Origin: Nonomuraea muscovyensis
Lineage (GTDB): Bacteria; Actinomycetota; Actinomycetes; Streptosporangiales; Streptosporangiaceae
Length of the DNA: 64,000 nt
NCBI RefSeq assembly: GCF_014207745.1
Contig: NZ_JACHJB010000004.1
Span: 248,001-312,000 of the forward strand
Direction of reading: 5' to 3'
Part shown: positions 54,657 through 64,000 of the stretch, in pieces
Numbering within the stretch: position 1 is the first letter of the stretch
Layout of the letters: each line of letters opens with the position of its first letter
Notes under the pieces: generated by a model
What the model saw: the letters and a program-made list of their open reading frames with translations, nothing else
Told to the model about the DNA's origin: nothing
Databases searched by the model: none
Made by a program: the position numbers and the translations under genes

Positions 54657-55453
54657 CAGAACGGATCCCTCGCCTCCCACACCGCCAGGTGGACGGCCCG
54701 TTCCATCACCGCCTTGTCCTCCGCGAGTGTCAGCTCCCGCACCACCCGCCCGTCCTTCAGCAGGACGGCCCGGTCGGCGTAGGCGGCGGCCATGGGGTCG
54801 TGGCTGGCCATGACCACGTTGCCGCGGCCCTCATGGACGTAGGAGGCGAGCAGCTCCAGCACCTCGCCCGCGCCGCGCGGGTCGAGCCCGCGAGCCGGGT
54901 CGTCGGCGAAGATGACCGCGGGACCGCTGATCATGGCGCGGGTGACCGCCACCATCTGCTGGCGGCTGCGGCACAGGTCGGCCGGCATGCTGTCGAGGTG
55001 GTCGGACAGGCCCGCGCGCCTGACCAGCTCGACCACGCGGCCGGGCGCGGCCGACCGCTTCGCCAGCCGCAGGGGCAGCGTGAGGTTCTCCGCCACGGTG
55101 AGCGCGGGCAGCAGGTTGCGCGAGGAGAACACGTACGAGATGCGCTCCCTGCGCAGGACGTCGAGCGCGGCCTCGTCCATGGTGGTCAGGTCGGCCCCCT
55201 CGACGGCCACCCAGCCCGAGGTGGGCCGGTCCAGGCCGGCCGCGCACCTCAGCAGCGTGGTCTTGCCCGCGCCGGGCGGTCCCACAATGGCGGTGAAGGC
55301 GTTTTTCGGACAGCGAAGTGTTACCTCTTCCAGTGCTTTCTTTCCGGCGTAGGTTTTGGTAACGGATTCGAGTCGGACGATTTCCTCGCCAGCTGTTCCC
55401 ATGTGGCCAGGGTATGGCGCGCACGATCGTCTCCCATCGAACCGCAGGACCAT
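54656..55453 (-). CDS. ABC transporter ATP-binding protein with degenerate catalytic motifs
   Basis: 265 residues from ATG 55453, which has GGAGG 8 bases upstream; ATG 55402 has no ribosome site. The fold is LolD/MacB-like. Walker A is intact (GPPGAGKTT, 58-66). The Q-loop reads VFSSRNLLP, where FQ-x-x-NLLP is normal, so the Gln is Ser. The signature LSGGQ is LCRSRQQ. Walker B is VIFADDP with the catalytic Glu changed to Asp. The H-loop His (MASHDP) is kept. I checked these codons. Such a set of changes would normally slow ATP hydrolysis, so it may act as a regulatory or slow ATPase, or use a different mechanism. It is coupled to the FtsX permease and lies between PKS genes. Confidence 0.85.
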   Translation of the reverse strand: MVLRFDGRRSCAPYPGHMGTAGEEIVRLESVTKTYAGKKALEEVTLRCPKNAFTAIVGPPGAGKTTLLRCAAGLDRPTSGWVAVEGADLTTMDEAALDVLRRERISYVFSSRNLLPALTVAENLTLPLRLAKRSAAPGRVVELVRRAGLSDHLDSMPADLCRSRQQMVAVTRAMISGPAVIFADDPARGLDPRGAGEVLELLASYVHEGRGNVVMASHDPMAAAYADRAVLLKDGRVVRELTLAEDKAVMERAVHLAVWEARDPF

Positions 55454-55494
55454 CTGGTCATCCTCCGGAGTAATGACATCGAGCCTTTCTTGAT

Positions 55495-64000
<8,506 letters not shown>

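Overview
The window is high-GC, actinobacterial DNA. GTG and TTG starts are common, secreted and lipoprotein hydrolases are frequent, many regulators are of XRE, LysR, IclR, TetR and LacI type, TTA codons are rare, and there are giant modular type I PKS genes. The style fits a Streptosporangiales or related soil actinomycete (Nonomuraea- or Actinomadura-like), but that placement is inference; there is no rRNA or other marker gene here.

Positions 1-11.5 kb hold assorted chromosomal genes: the end of a shikimate-kinase-like gene, a GNAT acetyltransferase, a soluble Ser/Thr kinase, and a frameshifted scrap of an IS630-type transposase. They are followed by a secreted tandem-repeat protein divergent from an XRE-type membrane regulator, a LysR regulator divergent from a secreted M9 collagenase (two T-N11-A boxes between them), a lipoprotein, a secreted S1 serine protease, and an AlkZ-like winged-helix protein.

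Positions 11.5-32.6 kb are carbohydrate and envelope functions. A CUT1 sugar ABC importer is divergent from an IclR regulator, a PfkB (KDG-type) kinase and a cupin, with a perfect GTTGTGCA-C-TGCACAAC operator between them. Next are a DUF4232 protein, a His-containing membrane protein with a PepSY protein, and a TetR regulator divergent from a DsbA/FrnE-TPR protein whose CXXC has become CXXA (three 18-bp-spaced repeats between them). A CBM-GH6 cellulase follows. The last block is a second sugar locus: GH43 enzyme, ABC importer and Tat-secreted alginate-lyase/AbfB protein on one side, 2-hydroxyacid dehydrogenase and LacI regulator on the other, with paired GAAACCGGTTTC-like operators between.

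Positions 32.6-64 kb, all on the minus strand, are the terminal part of a glycosylated polyketide gene cluster that runs off the right edge. In transcription order: a PKS with the end of one reducing module plus one complete module (malonyl, DH-ER-KR); a divergent ABC ATPase; an FtsX-type permease; a macrolide-type glycosyltransferase; a methylmalonyl DH-ER-KR module; a malonyl DH-ER-KR module; and a methylmalonyl KR module with a thioesterase. Stop/start overlaps or short gaps suggest one operon. The thioesterase has a Cys nucleophile (GYCAGG) instead of Ser. The alternating methylmalonyl/malonyl pattern, complete reduction in all modules but the last, and one glycosyltransferase predict a saturated 2,6-dimethyl-3-hydroxy chain end. 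As far as the window shows, this fits a fluvirucin-A-like 14-membered macrolactam glycoside, though the starter-unit genes needed to prove it lie outside. The PKS genes also carry nearly identical 1.2-kb AT, 0.55-kb KR and 0.35-kb ER DNA blocks of unusual codon style, a sign of recent intra-cluster gene conversion.
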